In this document: in pieces, positions 29,407 through 38,108 of the stretch
Layout of the letters: the number at the start of each line of letters is the position of its first letter
How positions within the stretch are numbered: position 1 is the first letter of the stretch
From: Ornithinimicrobium sp. F0845
GTDB lineage: Bacteria > Actinomycetota > Actinomycetes > Actinomycetales > Dermatophilaceae
Assembly: GCF_023015765.1 (NCBI RefSeq)
Contig: NZ_JALKAL010000002.1
Span: 95,777 to 159,776, forward strand
Direction of reading: 5' to 3'
DNA length: 64,000 nt
Position numbers and translations under genes: made by a program
The notes under the pieces: generated by a model
What the model saw: only the letters and a program-made list of their open reading frames with translations
Databases searched by the model: none
What the model was told of the DNA's origin: nothing

Positions 29407-30603
29407 TCAGCCGCGGTCGATCTCACCCTGCCCCGCGTGCCGCCGGCCGCTGTAGACGCCACGGAGCCGGAAGCGCATGCCCGGTTCCTGCAGCTCTTCG
29501 ATCGCGTGCGCCGCCCACCCGGCGGTGCGGGCGCAGGCGAACAGCACCGGCCCGGCGTGGCGCGGCACCCGGTGGGCCCGGACCAGTAGCGCGAGGGCGA
29601 GGTCGACGTTGAGCACCCACCCACGGCGCACGAGGAGCTCCTCCTCGACCAGTCGGAGCGCCGCCAGCTCCTGCGGTGGGACGTCCTCCCCGAGACGGTC
29701 CAGCAGCAACTGGGCCCGCGGGTCCTGGTCGGTGTAGACCAGGTGGCCGAAGCCCGGCGGGGGTTGCTCGCCCGCCAGGGCCACGTCGAGGGTCTCCTGC
29801 GGAGCGTGCACCGCCCGCTCCAGCCAGTCGACCGCACGCACCGGTGCCACCATGTGCTGCGGGCTGTCGGCGGCGGCCAGCCCGGCGAGCAGGGCGCTGT
29901 AGGCATCGGCCCCGGACGACACAGCCACCCGGACGGCGGTCGTCGACACCGCCAGGTCATGGTCGGCGAGCACCACGAGCACGGCATCCAGGAGTCCGGC
30001 CGGGCAGGGCTGCAGCGCCGTCGCGAGGGTGGCCGCCAGGGTAGGTGCGGCCTCCGGCGCGATCCGAGCACCGGGCAGCGTGAGCGCCATCAGCCAGGCC
30101 GAGCGGCGGCCGGCGTGCGCCACTGCGGACGGGCTCCGGTCGTGCCGGCCGACATCCGTCGCCGCACCGACCAGGACCGCGTGCTTGAACCTGTCGAGGG
30201 GGGCCGTCCCCACCGGGAGAGCGCCGACGAGACCCCGCAGCGCGTCCTGCTCCTCTGCGGTCGGGACCCCGTCACTACCAGCCTGGCCCGTGAGCAGCAC
30301 CCGGACCTGCTCGAACGAGGCCGTCTCCGCCAGATCCAGCACGTCGTGACCCCGGTAGGCCAGGCCACCGGCGGACACCTCGGTGATCGTGGTGCGGACG
30401 TCGTCGCTCACCGTGGGCCTGCGCCGCCGCCCGGAGCGGCCGGAGCCGACCAGTGACTGGACGTCCTCGAGACGGAACAGGCTCCCGGTCCCGGCCTCTC
30501 GCCGGACCGGCGCGAGTACGCCGCGGCTGACGTAGGCATACACCGTCTGGATCTTGACGCCCAGGTAGTCCGCCACCGCAGCGGTGGTCAGTTCACCGGT
30601 CAT
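29407..30603 (-). CDS. Citrate-synthase-like protein with N-terminal HTH
   Basis: Residues 1-55 form a MerR/excisionase-type HTH (LTTAAVADYLGVKIQTVYAYVSRGVLAPV, with FRLEDVQSLV). The remainder is a citrate/methylcitrate synthase fold with ITEVSAGGLAYRGHDVLDLA and GFGHLVYTDQDPRAQ. The first catalytic histidine region, normally LHGGA, is SPQHMVAP here. The second, GFGH, and the Asp of NVDLAL are kept. Such HTH-citrate synthases occur in actinobacteria beside a second citrate synthase gene, as here. It may be a weak enzyme, a regulator, or a partner subunit. GGGAG precedes the ATG by 4 bp. Confidence 0.75.
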   Translation of the reverse strand: MTGELTTAAVADYLGVKIQTVYAYVSRGVLAPVRREAGTGSLFRLEDVQSLVGSGRSGRRRRPTVSDDVRTTITEVSAGGLAYRGHDVLDLAETASFEQVRVLLTGQAGSDGVPTAEEQDALRGLVGALPVGTAPLDRFKHAVLVGAATDVGRHDRSPSAVAHAGRRSAWLMALTLPGARIAPEAAPTLAATLATALQPCPAGLLDAVLVVLADHDLAVSTTAVRVAVSSGADAYSALLAGLAAADSPQHMVAPVRAVDWLERAVHAPQETLDVALAGEQPPPGFGHLVYTDQDPRAQLLLDRLGEDVPPQELAALRLVEEELLVRRGWVLNVDLALALLVRAHRVPRHAGPVLFACARTAGWAAHAIEELQEPGMRFRLRGVYSGRRHAGQGEIDRG

Positions 30604-30623
30604 CGCTCCCTACCTTGACGGAA

Positions 30624-30633
30624 TCAACGTTGA
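30624..30633. promoter_or_regulatory. Palindrome in the divergent citrate-synthase promoter region
   Basis: TCAACGTTGA is a perfect 10-bp palindrome in the 62-bp gap between the divergent citrate-synthase genes, within a locally AT-rich segment that also holds TTGACA at 30630. It is a candidate operator, perhaps for the HTH domain of the adjacent protein. The role is inferred. Confidence 0.4.
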
Positions 30634-30665
30634 CACGCTGATCAATCCTAGGTCACGCTCGCAGC

Positions 30666-31811
30666 ATGATCCAGACCCAGCAGACCATCGCCCCCGCGGG
30701 CCTGAAGGGCGTCGTGGTAGCAGACACCCGCACAGGCGACGTGCGCGGCCAGGAAGGCTTCTACCACTTCAGGGAGTACTCGGCCATCGAGCTCGCGCGC
30801 ACCCGCACCTTCGAGGACGTCACCCACCTGATGCTGGAGGGCACCCTCCCCTCGCCGGAGCAGTCCGCAGCGCTGCAGCAGGACCTGGCTCGCGCCTCGG
30901 TGCTGCCGGACGAGCTCGTCGACGTCCTGCCCACCATCGCCCGCTCCGGTGCGGACCGGGCGGCCCTGACCCGCCTGCGCACCGCCATCTCCCACTTGGG
31001 GGCGCTGGAGGGGTTCGGCCCCGTCTACGCCGCCTCCCGCGCACAGGTGCGCGGCGACGTCGTGCGGCTGGTCGGGGCGCTGCCCGTCATCCAGGCGGCG
31101 TTGCACCGCCTCCGCTCCGGTGCCGACCCGGTGCCGGGCCGTCCGGAGCTGGGCGCGGCCGGGAACTGGCTGTGGATGGTGACCGGACGCGAGCCGGCAC
31201 CCGAGCACCGGGCCGCTCTCGCGACATACCTCACCTCGACCATCGATCACGGGTTCAGCGCCTCGACCTTCGCGGCACGCGTGGTCACCTCTGCCGGCTC
31301 GGACGTCGCGTCCGCGTGCTGCGCCGCGATCGGCACCTTTGCCGGGCCGCTGCACGGCGGTGCCCCGGACCGGGCGCTGGACTCACTGGACGAGATCGGG
31401 TCGGCTGACCGGGCACGCGAGTGGGTCCGGGAGAAGGTCGCGCGCAGCGAGCGGATCATGGGGTTCGGCCACGCGGTCTACCGCACGATGGACCCGCGGG
31501 CAGCCATGCTGCGCGAGATCGCCCAGGATCTCGGCGGGCCGCTCGTCGACCTCGCCGTCCTGGTCGAGCAGGAGGTGATCGCCGCCCTGGCCGAGCTCAA
31601 GCCGGGCCGGGAACTGCACACCAACGTGGAGTACTACGCGGGCGTGGTCATGGAGCAGTGCGGTGTGCCGCGGGAGATGTTCACCCCGACCTTCGCCACC
31701 GCCCGGGTGGTCGGCTGGGGTGCCCACATCCTGGAGCAGTCGGGCGAGACCAGGATCTTCCGGCCGGCGGCCCGTTACGTCGGCCCTCCCGCCCCGGCGC
31801 CGCTGCCCTGA
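30666..31811 (+). CDS. Citrate synthase family protein
   Basis: Condenses acetyl-CoA or propionyl-CoA with oxaloacetate, if active (381 residues). It has GLKGVVVADTRTGDVRGQEGFYHFREY at the N-terminus, LTSTIDHGFSASTFAARV, the first catalytic His in LHGGAPDRALD, the second in GFGHAVYRTMDPRA, and FTPTFATARVVGWGAHILEQ. At the third catalytic position (usually Asp in NVDF/NVEF-like context) Glu322 occurs in NVEYYAG. This may be normal for the subfamily. It is divergent from the HTH paralogue. Its 3' end overlaps the convergent gene on the minus strand by 37 bp. Confidence 0.85.
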   Translation: MIQTQQTIAPAGLKGVVVADTRTGDVRGQEGFYHFREYSAIELARTRTFEDVTHLMLEGTLPSPEQSAALQQDLARASVLPDELVDVLPTIARSGADRAALTRLRTAISHLGALEGFGPVYAASRAQVRGDVVRLVGALPVIQAALHRLRSGADPVPGRPELGAAGNWLWMVTGREPAPEHRAALATYLTSTIDHGFSASTFAARVVTSAGSDVASACCAAIGTFAGPLHGGAPDRALDSLDEIGSADRAREWVREKVARSERIMGFGHAVYRTMDPRAAMLREIAQDLGGPLVDLAVLVEQEVIAALAELKPGRELHTNVEYYAGVVMEQCGVPREMFTPTFATARVVGWGAHILEQSGETRIFRPAARYVGPPAPAPLP

Positions 31812-32740
31812 GGTGTCCATGGGCGGCCCGGCTCCCCCGCCAGGGCCCGCGCGAGCAGCTCGCTGATGGCCCGGTCGGGGTCGATCGGGTGGTAGGTGCG
31901 CGAGTCCTCCGACCAGAATGTGCCGCTCGGCCCCAGGGCGAGCATCAGCTGGACCGGATCCTGTTCCGAGGGCCCGCCGAACCAGGCACGGAGGAGAGCG
32001 ACCTCGACGAGCACCGTGGGGTGCCCCAACTCGGCGAGCAGCCCGAGGACCGAGCCGCCCCCGAGCCCGTCAGCCGCAGCCTGGTCGCTCAGGGTGCGCA
32101 CCCCGCCAGATCCCGCCACCGCGTCCTTCGGCCGGATGAAGTCGGCCACCGCCTCGGCGTAGCGGTCCGGAAAGACGGTCAGCAGGCCGTGCATCCCGTC
32201 CGGGGTCACGTCCTCGATCACCGCCACCTCGGCGTGCAGGTGCAGGTAGCGGACCGCGAGGGTTGACTCAGGCGGGCGGCCCGGCTGCTGCTCGGACTCC
32301 AGGGGTCCCAGGACGCGCTGGAGAACCACGACCACGGGCGCGAGAGCCCGCAGGCTGAGCGAGAGGCCCAGCGGCTCGGTGGCGTCCCAGGGGATGCCCT
32401 CACCGTCCTGGTCCACACCGGCCGACCCAGGACCGTGCGACCCCGGACCGGACGGCACGACGGGAGACCGCTGTCCGGAGTCGCCAGGAGTGATCAGCCC
32501 CCGGGCCATCAGGGTGCGGGTCGCCACCGTGCGCACCAGCTCCGCAGCGCCCTGGTCGGTCGGCACCTCGATACGGGAGGGCACGGCGCCGAGCTCGCCG
32601 TCGGTCAGGACGAGCAGTTCCTCCTCGGTCAGGACGAGCAGGGGCCGCAGCGGTGGCACCTCCGGATCGTGCTGGTGGTGGCCGGCGGCGCCTGGACCGC
32701 CCGCACGGTCGAGCTTGGTCGCCCCCTCGTCGTCGCTCAC
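31775..32740 (-). CDS. Unrecognised protein, last gene of a WXG100-like operon
   Basis: A 321-residue soluble acidic protein that I do not recognise. It has an N-terminal Asp/Gly/His-rich stretch, a LLVLTEEELLVLTDGELGAVPSRIEVP segment, a disordered Gly/Pro/Ser region (about 90-115), and a mixed alpha/beta C-terminal half including VTPDGMHGLLTVFPDRYAEAVADFI and LGPSGTFWSEDSRTYHPIDPDRAI. Its GTG start overlaps the upstream gene by 4 bp. It could be a chaperone or immunity-like partner of the WXG proteins, by context only. The 3' end overlaps the citrate synthase gene. Confidence 0.6.
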   Translation of the reverse strand: MSDDEGATKLDRAGGPGAAGHHQHDPEVPPLRPLLVLTEEELLVLTDGELGAVPSRIEVPTDQGAAELVRTVATRTLMARGLITPGDSGQRSPVVPSGPGSHGPGSAGVDQDGEGIPWDATEPLGLSLSLRALAPVVVVLQRVLGPLESEQQPGRPPESTLAVRYLHLHAEVAVIEDVTPDGMHGLLTVFPDRYAEAVADFIRPKDAVAGSGGVRTLSDQAAADGLGGGSVLGLLAELGHPTVLVEVALLRAWFGGPSEQDPVQLMLALGPSGTFWSEDSRTYHPIDPDRAISELLARALAGEPGRPWTPQGSGAGAGGPT

Positions 32741-34011
32741 CGGAAGAGCCTGATCAGACGGGGCAGGACGATGCCCGCACCGACGACGCCGAGGGAGGGG
32801 GGCGGGATGGCGGGCAGCCGCGGACCCGCCTCGATGGGCGCCTGGACCAGCGGCATGAAGTGACCCCAGGGCGGCAGGTAGCGGGAGAGCTCCTCCAGCC
32901 GGGGCAGGTCCGAGAGCAGGTCGCGCGCGTTCGGCAGCAACGGGTACATCGGTCCCAGCGGCCCGAGCGGAAAGGCCTCGGTGGGCTGCAGGACCTTCCG
33001 TGCGACACGGATGATCTCGTGGCGACGCTCATAGACCTCCAGGCCGACCCGTGTCAGCAGCAGGCGGTGGTCGTAGAACGCGTAGCCGCCCTTCACGAGG
33101 TAGTACGCCCCGACAGTGACCGCCCCGATGCCGGCAACGACCGGGTGCGGGAGCACCATGGCCACGCTCCCCGGGATCGCCAACGCGGCGGTGACCCGCA
33201 GGGTGAAGCCGCGCCACCCCTCGTACCCACCGCCGTCGCGCACGTCGGGCCACGCGTCATGAATCACGACGAGGGGAACCACGAAACGGTAGGGCAGGCG
33301 CGTGAGCAGGAAGAAGATGGGAGTCTTGCGCACCACGGTCAGCAGCTTGGCGAGACGGGCCTCCAGGGCGAACCGGGCGAACGGGTCCAGGTCCCTGGCC
33401 AGTCTGACCGAGGCCAGCAGGACCCGGGTCCCGACAACGACCAGTCCACCGCCACGCCACACCGGAGCCACCTCGGAACCGGCACCGATCAGGTCTCCCA
33501 GCTCGTCCACCCCGACACCGAGCCAGGAGTCACGCAGCACCCGGTCCACGATGCGCCGGCCCTGCTCGAGACGCTCCTCGGCCCAGGCGATCGCGTCGTC
33601 GGCACGGCGGATCACACTCTCCAGAGCCATGATCCGCGCGCGGATCGCCGCCACCTCCCCGGGGTCGGTCACCACGTTGAGCAGCCCGATCTGGCGGAGC
33701 CGCTCGGCCGTGGCCTCGGCACGTTCGCGTTGTGCCGCGTGGACGATCGCGCGCTCCCGGTCCGCCTGCCCCGCGAGAGTGTCCAGCGCGGCCGCCGAGT
33801 CCCCCACGGGACCGCAGCGGTCGCGGACGGCCGCCACCACCCGCTGGGTGGCCATGCGGTGGCCCAGCGCCGCTGCCCCCTGCCAGGTGGTGGCGGTGAC
33901 CGTGTCAGCGGTGACCAGCCGCGTCGCGAGCTCGCCCATCTCCTCCCGCGCGACCTGCAGCCTGCGCGCCGCGACCCGCAGGTCCTCGGGACGGGTCGCC
34001 AGGGCGGTCAC
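32737..34011 (-). CDS. WXG100-domain membrane-associated protein
   Basis: A 424-residue protein. Residues 1-100 are helical and carry W43-Q-G45 in TTWQGAAALG, the turn of the WXG100/ESAT-6 fold, followed by a long helical coiled region (about 70-150). Residues 160-300 contain several hydrophobic segments (LVVVGTRVLLASV, FVVPLVVI, VTAALAIPGSVAMVLPHPVVAGIGAVTVGAYYLV) that look membrane-inserted or pore-like. The C-terminus is proline-rich. This layout, a secretion-type N-domain plus a hydrophobic effector-like region, recalls type VII substrates. No ESX machinery is in the window. GTGA overlaps link it to both neighbours. Confidence 0.6.
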   Translation of the reverse strand: MTALATRPEDLRVAARRLQVAREEMGELATRLVTADTVTATTWQGAAALGHRMATQRVVAAVRDRCGPVGDSAAALDTLAGQADRERAIVHAAQRERAEATAERLRQIGLLNVVTDPGEVAAIRARIMALESVIRRADDAIAWAEERLEQGRRIVDRVLRDSWLGVGVDELGDLIGAGSEVAPVWRGGGLVVVGTRVLLASVRLARDLDPFARFALEARLAKLLTVVRKTPIFFLLTRLPYRFVVPLVVIHDAWPDVRDGGGYEGWRGFTLRVTAALAIPGSVAMVLPHPVVAGIGAVTVGAYYLVKGGYAFYDHRLLLTRVGLEVYERRHEIIRVARKVLQPTEAFPLGPLGPMYPLLPNARDLLSDLPRLEELSRYLPPWGHFMPLVQAPIEAGPRLPAIPPPSLGVVGAGIVLPRLIRLFR

Positions 34012-34313
34012 GGGTGCACCACCGGGATGAACCGGCCACGGGCGGAGAACTCGACCAGGTCATACAGCAACGCAGCCTGCTCGGTGGCGCGGGACAGGGC
34101 CGCCCCCGCCTCGGCATACTGCTCCAAACCACCCGACCACATCCGCGCCGCCGCGGCTCCGCTGGACTCGAGCGCGGCGGAGCCTGCTGCGCTCCCCGCC
34201 AGGTGCAGCGCCCCACCGACCTGGTGCGCGAGGTGCCGCAGCTCCTCCGCGGTGGACCGGAACGTCGTGGCCGCGGTGTCAAGCGCCCGCGGGTCGACCT
34301 CGAACGTGCTCAT
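34008..34313 (-). CDS. Small WXG100-like protein
   Basis: A 101-residue, all-helical, alanine-rich protein starting MSTFEVDPRALDTAATTF. It has W59-S-G61 between two predicted helices, as in ESAT-6/WXG100 proteins, though the motif lies later than the usual position of about 40-45. Short ORFs of this type usually form helical hairpin dimers and are exported by, or work with, type VII secretion. AAGGGGAGG lies just before the ATG at 34313, favouring this start over a longer frame. It is the first gene of the three-gene operon. Confidence 0.65.
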   Translation of the reverse strand: MSTFEVDPRALDTAATTFRSTAEELRHLAHQVGGALHLAGSAAGSAALESSGAAAARMWSGGLEQYAEAGAALSRATEQAALLYDLVEFSARGRFIPVVHP

Positions 34314-34409
34314 CGCCCTCCCCTTGTCGTTGCCGTGCGGCACACGGTAGGTCGGAGGGCGTGCTCCGCGCCGGAGTTGTCCACAACCCCTCTGCGCGGC
34401 GCGCGGAGG

Positions 34410-35492
34410 TTACTCGGTCTGGCTCGTCTCCGGCCAGGTCGAGATGGCGCTCATGGGGGCCGTCACATCACGGCTGTGCGGGCCGAAGTTCACGGCATAC
34501 GGCCGGCCGCGGGCGAAGTCGAGGTGCAGACGGCCCTCGGCCTCGTCATACAGCCGGCCCAGGAGCCGGTCATACTCTCGGGTGAATCCCTCCGAGCCTC
34601 CGGGCAGCGGCGTGATCTCGCCGAGCATCACCCCGTCGGGCACCTGATAGAGGTCGGCCCGCACGAACGGGACGGGCACCGCGGCGGAGAGCACCCGCGC
34701 CACATCGACCATGTGCGCCAGGTCCTTGGGCACCGCGATGTCCGGATCGTACTGGTGCTTCTGACGGACCTGCCCGAGGTCGGCGCCCTCGGCGTCCAGG
34801 AAGCGGAAGGACAGCGAGCTGATCTTTGCGTGCTCGGTGACCCGGCGGAGCATGACGAGAGCGACCTCGCCGTAGAAGGCGTAGATCTTGATGTCGTCGG
34901 GCAGGACCGCACCGGTGCCCGGCAGCACCTCCTCGACGAAGAAGGGGGCGCGCACGTTCGCGGTCGTCGCGTAGTGCTCGACGATCTCCTCGGAGGAGAT
35001 CTCCCGCTCTGAGTCCAGGAACGCGAAGGTGTCGCCCTGCCGGCGCAGCGGCAGGACGCCCTTGCTGTTGTAGCCCCGGTTGCTCTTGATCACGAACCGC
35101 TCGGGCAGGTCCTCCCACGGGACGTCTGCGACGCTGGCCCACGAGCCGATGACCCTGGGGGTGGCCACGCCGTAGCTACGGGCCAACTCATAGTTGTGCA
35201 GCTTCTCGAGAAGCCGCCGGCGCGGGATCTCGGCCTGCCGGTCGGCGGGTGCTGTGAACCGGCCGACCCTGGCCTGCTCCATGATCCGCACGTGCCAGGA
35301 CGGTTCCTTCGGTGAGTACTTCGGCGCGGGCTGACCGGGGCGCTGGGCGACGGCCTCACGGAGCTCGCGCGCCTCCTCCTCAAGGCGTCCCACCTCGCTG
35401 CGCAACGCCTGATTACGGTCGCGCAACTCCAACAGCCGGGCGTCCCTCCAGGCGATCGGGGGCAGGCGTCGCACGCTCGCGCGCAGTCCCAT
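34410..35492 (-). CDS. TupA-like ATP-grasp protein (copy 1)
   Basis: A 360-residue protein with an N-terminal coiled-coil (ELRDRNQALRSEVGRLEEEARELREAV) and a TupA-like ATP-grasp domain: RRRLLEKLHNYELARSYGVATPRVIG, FVIKSNRGYNSKGVLPLRR, FFVEEVLPGTG and DDIKIYAFYGEVALVM, then VRADLYQVPDGVMLGEITPLPGG. Such domains occur in polysaccharide and teichuronopeptide biosynthesis and form C-N or peptide-like bonds; the product here is unknown. GGAGGAG precedes the ATG at 35492. It is a tandem paralogue of the next entry and no glycosyltransferases are adjacent. Confidence 0.8.
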   Translation of the reverse strand: MGLRASVRRLPPIAWRDARLLELRDRNQALRSEVGRLEEEARELREAVAQRPGQPAPKYSPKEPSWHVRIMEQARVGRFTAPADRQAEIPRRRLLEKLHNYELARSYGVATPRVIGSWASVADVPWEDLPERFVIKSNRGYNSKGVLPLRRQGDTFAFLDSEREISSEEIVEHYATTANVRAPFFVEEVLPGTGAVLPDDIKIYAFYGEVALVMLRRVTEHAKISSLSFRFLDAEGADLGQVRQKHQYDPDIAVPKDLAHMVDVARVLSAAVPVPFVRADLYQVPDGVMLGEITPLPGGSEGFTREYDRLLGRLYDEAEGRLHLDFARGRPYAVNFGPHSRDVTAPMSAISTWPETSQTE

Positions 35493-35589
35493 GTCTCTCC
35501 TCCATCGTGCCTCGCGGACCATCTCCCGATCCGCAGGTGGCTGGCCTGATGATCCTAAGGTGCCCGCGAGGGGATTCGAGCGCTTCCGC

Positions 35590-36717
35590 TCAGCGCGCCG
35601 CCCCGAAACCGGCGGTATCGATGGGCGCGCTCAGGTCACGGCTGTGCGGGCCGAAGACCATCGCGTGTGGCCGGCCACGCGCGAAGTCGAGGTTGAGCCG
35701 GGACTCGGCCTCGTCATACAACCTGCCCAGCAGACGGTCGTGCTCGACCGTGTAGGTCTCCGACGAACCCGGCAGGAAGGTCAGCTCGCCGAGCACCATG
35801 CCGTCCGGGACCTGATACAGGTCCACCCGGAGACACGGCACGGGCACCGCCGTGGAGAGCACCCGCGACACCTCGACCATCTGTCCAAGGTCCCGCGGCA
35901 CCTCGATGCCTGGGTCGTGCCGGAGTCTCTCCTTGACCTGACCACGGTCCGTGCCTTCGGCGTCCAGGAACCGGTAGGAGAAGGAGGCTAGGTCAGCGTG
36001 CTTGGCGACCCGCCGGACCATCACGTCGGCCACCTCGCCGTAGAAGGCGAAGATCTTGATGTCGTCGGGCAGCACCGCGCCGGTGCCGGGGAGCAGCTCC
36101 TCCACGAAATAGGGACCGGTCACGTGCCGGGCCTGCCGGAAGCGGCTGACGATCTCGTCGACGCTGAGCTCGTCCTCGGAGTCGATCAGCCGGAACCGGT
36201 CCCCGTGCCGGCGCAGCGGCAGCACGCCGGTGCCGCTGTAGCCGCGGTCGCTCTTGACCACGAAGCTCTCGGGCAGCTCCTGCCAGGCCACCTCCTCGAT
36301 CCGCGGCCAGGATCCGATCACCCGCGGGGTGGGGACGCCGTAGCTGCGGGCGAGCTCGTAGTTGTGCAGCTTCTCCTCCAGCCGGAACCGGGGATACTCC
36401 CGCTCGGTGTCCCTCCGGGCGGTGTAGCGCCCGACGCGGGTCTGCTCCGCGACACGCGTGTGCCAGGACGGCTCCCTCGGCGTGTACTTGGGATCGCGCA
36501 GTATGGCCTGCGCCCGGTCGCGCTCCCCGACCACCGTGGCAAGCTGGAGCTGGGCGCGCTTCAGCTCCAGGGCGAGGTCCCGACTGTCGCGCGACGCGCC
36601 ATCCTGGAGCTCACGCAGCTGGCTGCGAAGGCTCCGCTCGCTCTGGCGCAGCTCCGCGAGACGGGCGTCCCGCCAGGCGATGGGCGGCAGTCGTCGGAAC
36701 TGTCGGCGCAGCCCCAT
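35590..36717 (-). CDS. TupA-like ATP-grasp protein (copy 2)
   Basis: A 375-residue paralogue of the adjacent gene, alike in the first 20 residues (MGLRxxxRRLPPIAWRDARL), in the coiled-coil that follows, and across the ATP-grasp domain (EKLHNYELARSYGVPTPRVIG, FVVKSDRGYSGTGVLPLRR, YFVEELLPGTGAVLPDDIKIFAFYGEV, LRVDLYQVPDGMVLGELTFLPG). The conserved HSRD near the end also matches. GAGGAGG lies 3 bp before the ATG at 36717; the longer upstream frame is unsupported. It is 97 bp upstream of copy 1. It probably acts on cell-surface polymers, by family. Confidence 0.8.
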   Translation of the reverse strand: MGLRRQFRRLPPIAWRDARLAELRQSERSLRSQLRELQDGASRDSRDLALELKRAQLQLATVVGERDRAQAILRDPKYTPREPSWHTRVAEQTRVGRYTARRDTEREYPRFRLEEKLHNYELARSYGVPTPRVIGSWPRIEEVAWQELPESFVVKSDRGYSGTGVLPLRRHGDRFRLIDSEDELSVDEIVSRFRQARHVTGPYFVEELLPGTGAVLPDDIKIFAFYGEVADVMVRRVAKHADLASFSYRFLDAEGTDRGQVKERLRHDPGIEVPRDLGQMVEVSRVLSTAVPVPCLRVDLYQVPDGMVLGELTFLPGSSETYTVEHDRLLGRLYDEAESRLNLDFARGRPHAMVFGPHSRDLSAPIDTAGFGAAR

Positions 36718-36825
36718 GTCCCTCCTCGGGTCGTTCGTCCCCACGCCCGGAGCGGGGCCGGGTCGGCTGACTGGCGAGCGTAACAAGTCCGGCGCAGCAG
36801 TCTCCCCCGGGCTAGGGTCGGAGCC

Positions 36826-38013
36826 ATGCCCGAGTCTGCCGAGCACCGCAGCCGTGAGCACGACCGCGATCGGGAGGTGTCCTACTCCCGGCCGATGCGG
36901 ACACCGATGCCGGGCCTCATCCATGAGATCGGGGACCTCGAGACGCTGGAGACCCTTCTCGAGGCCGGCGCGTCGCTGCAGGGCTCACGGTTGCAGGGTC
37001 TGGACCTGACGCAGGTCGAGGACGATCTGCTGGCCCGCGACGATCTGACCGGTCTCGTGGTCCTGGGCGGCGTGCTGACCCCTGCGCTCGACCGTCACTT
37101 GCGCACCGGGGGTGCCGTCATCTTCCCGGCCGATCCCGCAGCACCCGTGCGGCCCTATCGGGGCACGCTCTACACCGCGGCCGAGCTGTACGACGGGTTG
37201 GCCGAGCACGGCTACGAGCAGACCACGGACGCACGCGCCTATGCCTGGCTGCAGGACTCGACGATCCGCCACGACGCCTACGTCACGGTGCTCCGCGCGA
37301 TCCACGACGACGCGATGACCGATGCCCTCGTGGACGCGGTCTCCGAGCGCCGGGTGGTCGGGGTGATGGGTGGGCACGCGCTGGCCCGCGGGACGGTGCC
37401 GTTCGCCGAGGCGGCGCACCTCGGCTTCGTCCTGGCGGAGGCCGGGTATGTCGTGGCGACCGGGGGTGGGCCAGGAGCCATGGAAGCCGCGAACCTGGGC
37501 GCGTGGTGCCGTGAGGAGGCTCAGCTCGCGCCTGCCCTGGCATCCCTCGGCACGGTGCCGCACTTTGCCGACGGGATCGGGCCGTGGGCCCAGGCCGCGA
37601 TGGACGTGGTGATGCAGGCCCACGGGACGCTGCCGGCGCCCCGCCCGCTGCGGAGTCTGGGCATCCCGACCTGGCACTACGGCCACGAGCCGCCGAACGC
37701 CTTCGGCGACCTGATCGCCAAGTTCTTCAGCAACGCGCTCCGCGAGGACCTGCTGCTGCACCACAGCACCGAGGGACTGGTGGTGCTGCCGGGCGCGGCA
37801 GGGACCGTGCAGGAGGTCTTCCAGATGGCGACGCGGCAGTACTACGAGGTGGACGGCCGAGTGCCTCCCGTCGTGCTGGTCGGTCGGGAGCACTGGACCG
37901 ACCATCTGCCGGTCTTCCCCCTGCTCCGGGCCCTGGCCGAGGGTCGCACCATGGCCGAGCGGGTGCACCTCGTCGACACCGTGGACGAGGCGGCGGCGGT
38001 GCTCCTCGGCTGA
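36826..38013 (+). CDS. LOG-family Rossmann-fold nucleotide-binding protein
   Basis: A 395-residue protein with a Rossmann-fold lysine-decarboxylase-like (LOG) domain in its C-terminal two thirds: VVGVMGGHALARG, GYVVATGGGPGAMEAANLG, and LVVLPGAAGTVQEVF (the PGGxGTxxE motif with Ala-Ala). The family includes nucleotide 5'-monophosphate phosphoribohydrolases that release cytokinin-like bases and NMP-processing PpnN. The N-terminal 130 residues resemble the longer PpnN-type proteins in length. The substrate is not determined. The ATG at 36826 begins a charged, probably disordered stretch; a later start is possible. Confidence 0.75.
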   Translation: MPESAEHRSREHDRDREVSYSRPMRTPMPGLIHEIGDLETLETLLEAGASLQGSRLQGLDLTQVEDDLLARDDLTGLVVLGGVLTPALDRHLRTGGAVIFPADPAAPVRPYRGTLYTAAELYDGLAEHGYEQTTDARAYAWLQDSTIRHDAYVTVLRAIHDDAMTDALVDAVSERRVVGVMGGHALARGTVPFAEAAHLGFVLAEAGYVVATGGGPGAMEAANLGAWCREEAQLAPALASLGTVPHFADGIGPWAQAAMDVVMQAHGTLPAPRPLRSLGIPTWHYGHEPPNAFGDLIAKFFSNALREDLLLHHSTEGLVVLPGAAGTVQEVFQMATRQYYEVDGRVPPVVLVGREHWTDHLPVFPLLRALAEGRTMAERVHLVDTVDEAAAVLLG

Positions 38014-38108
38014 CCGCCATTGCGCACCCGGGTGGGCGCGGAGCGCAACGCCGTCCTCGGCGGGGTGTGGAAGCGCAGCCGCCGCGCGCTCGGTCGACGC
38101 GGGCCGGG

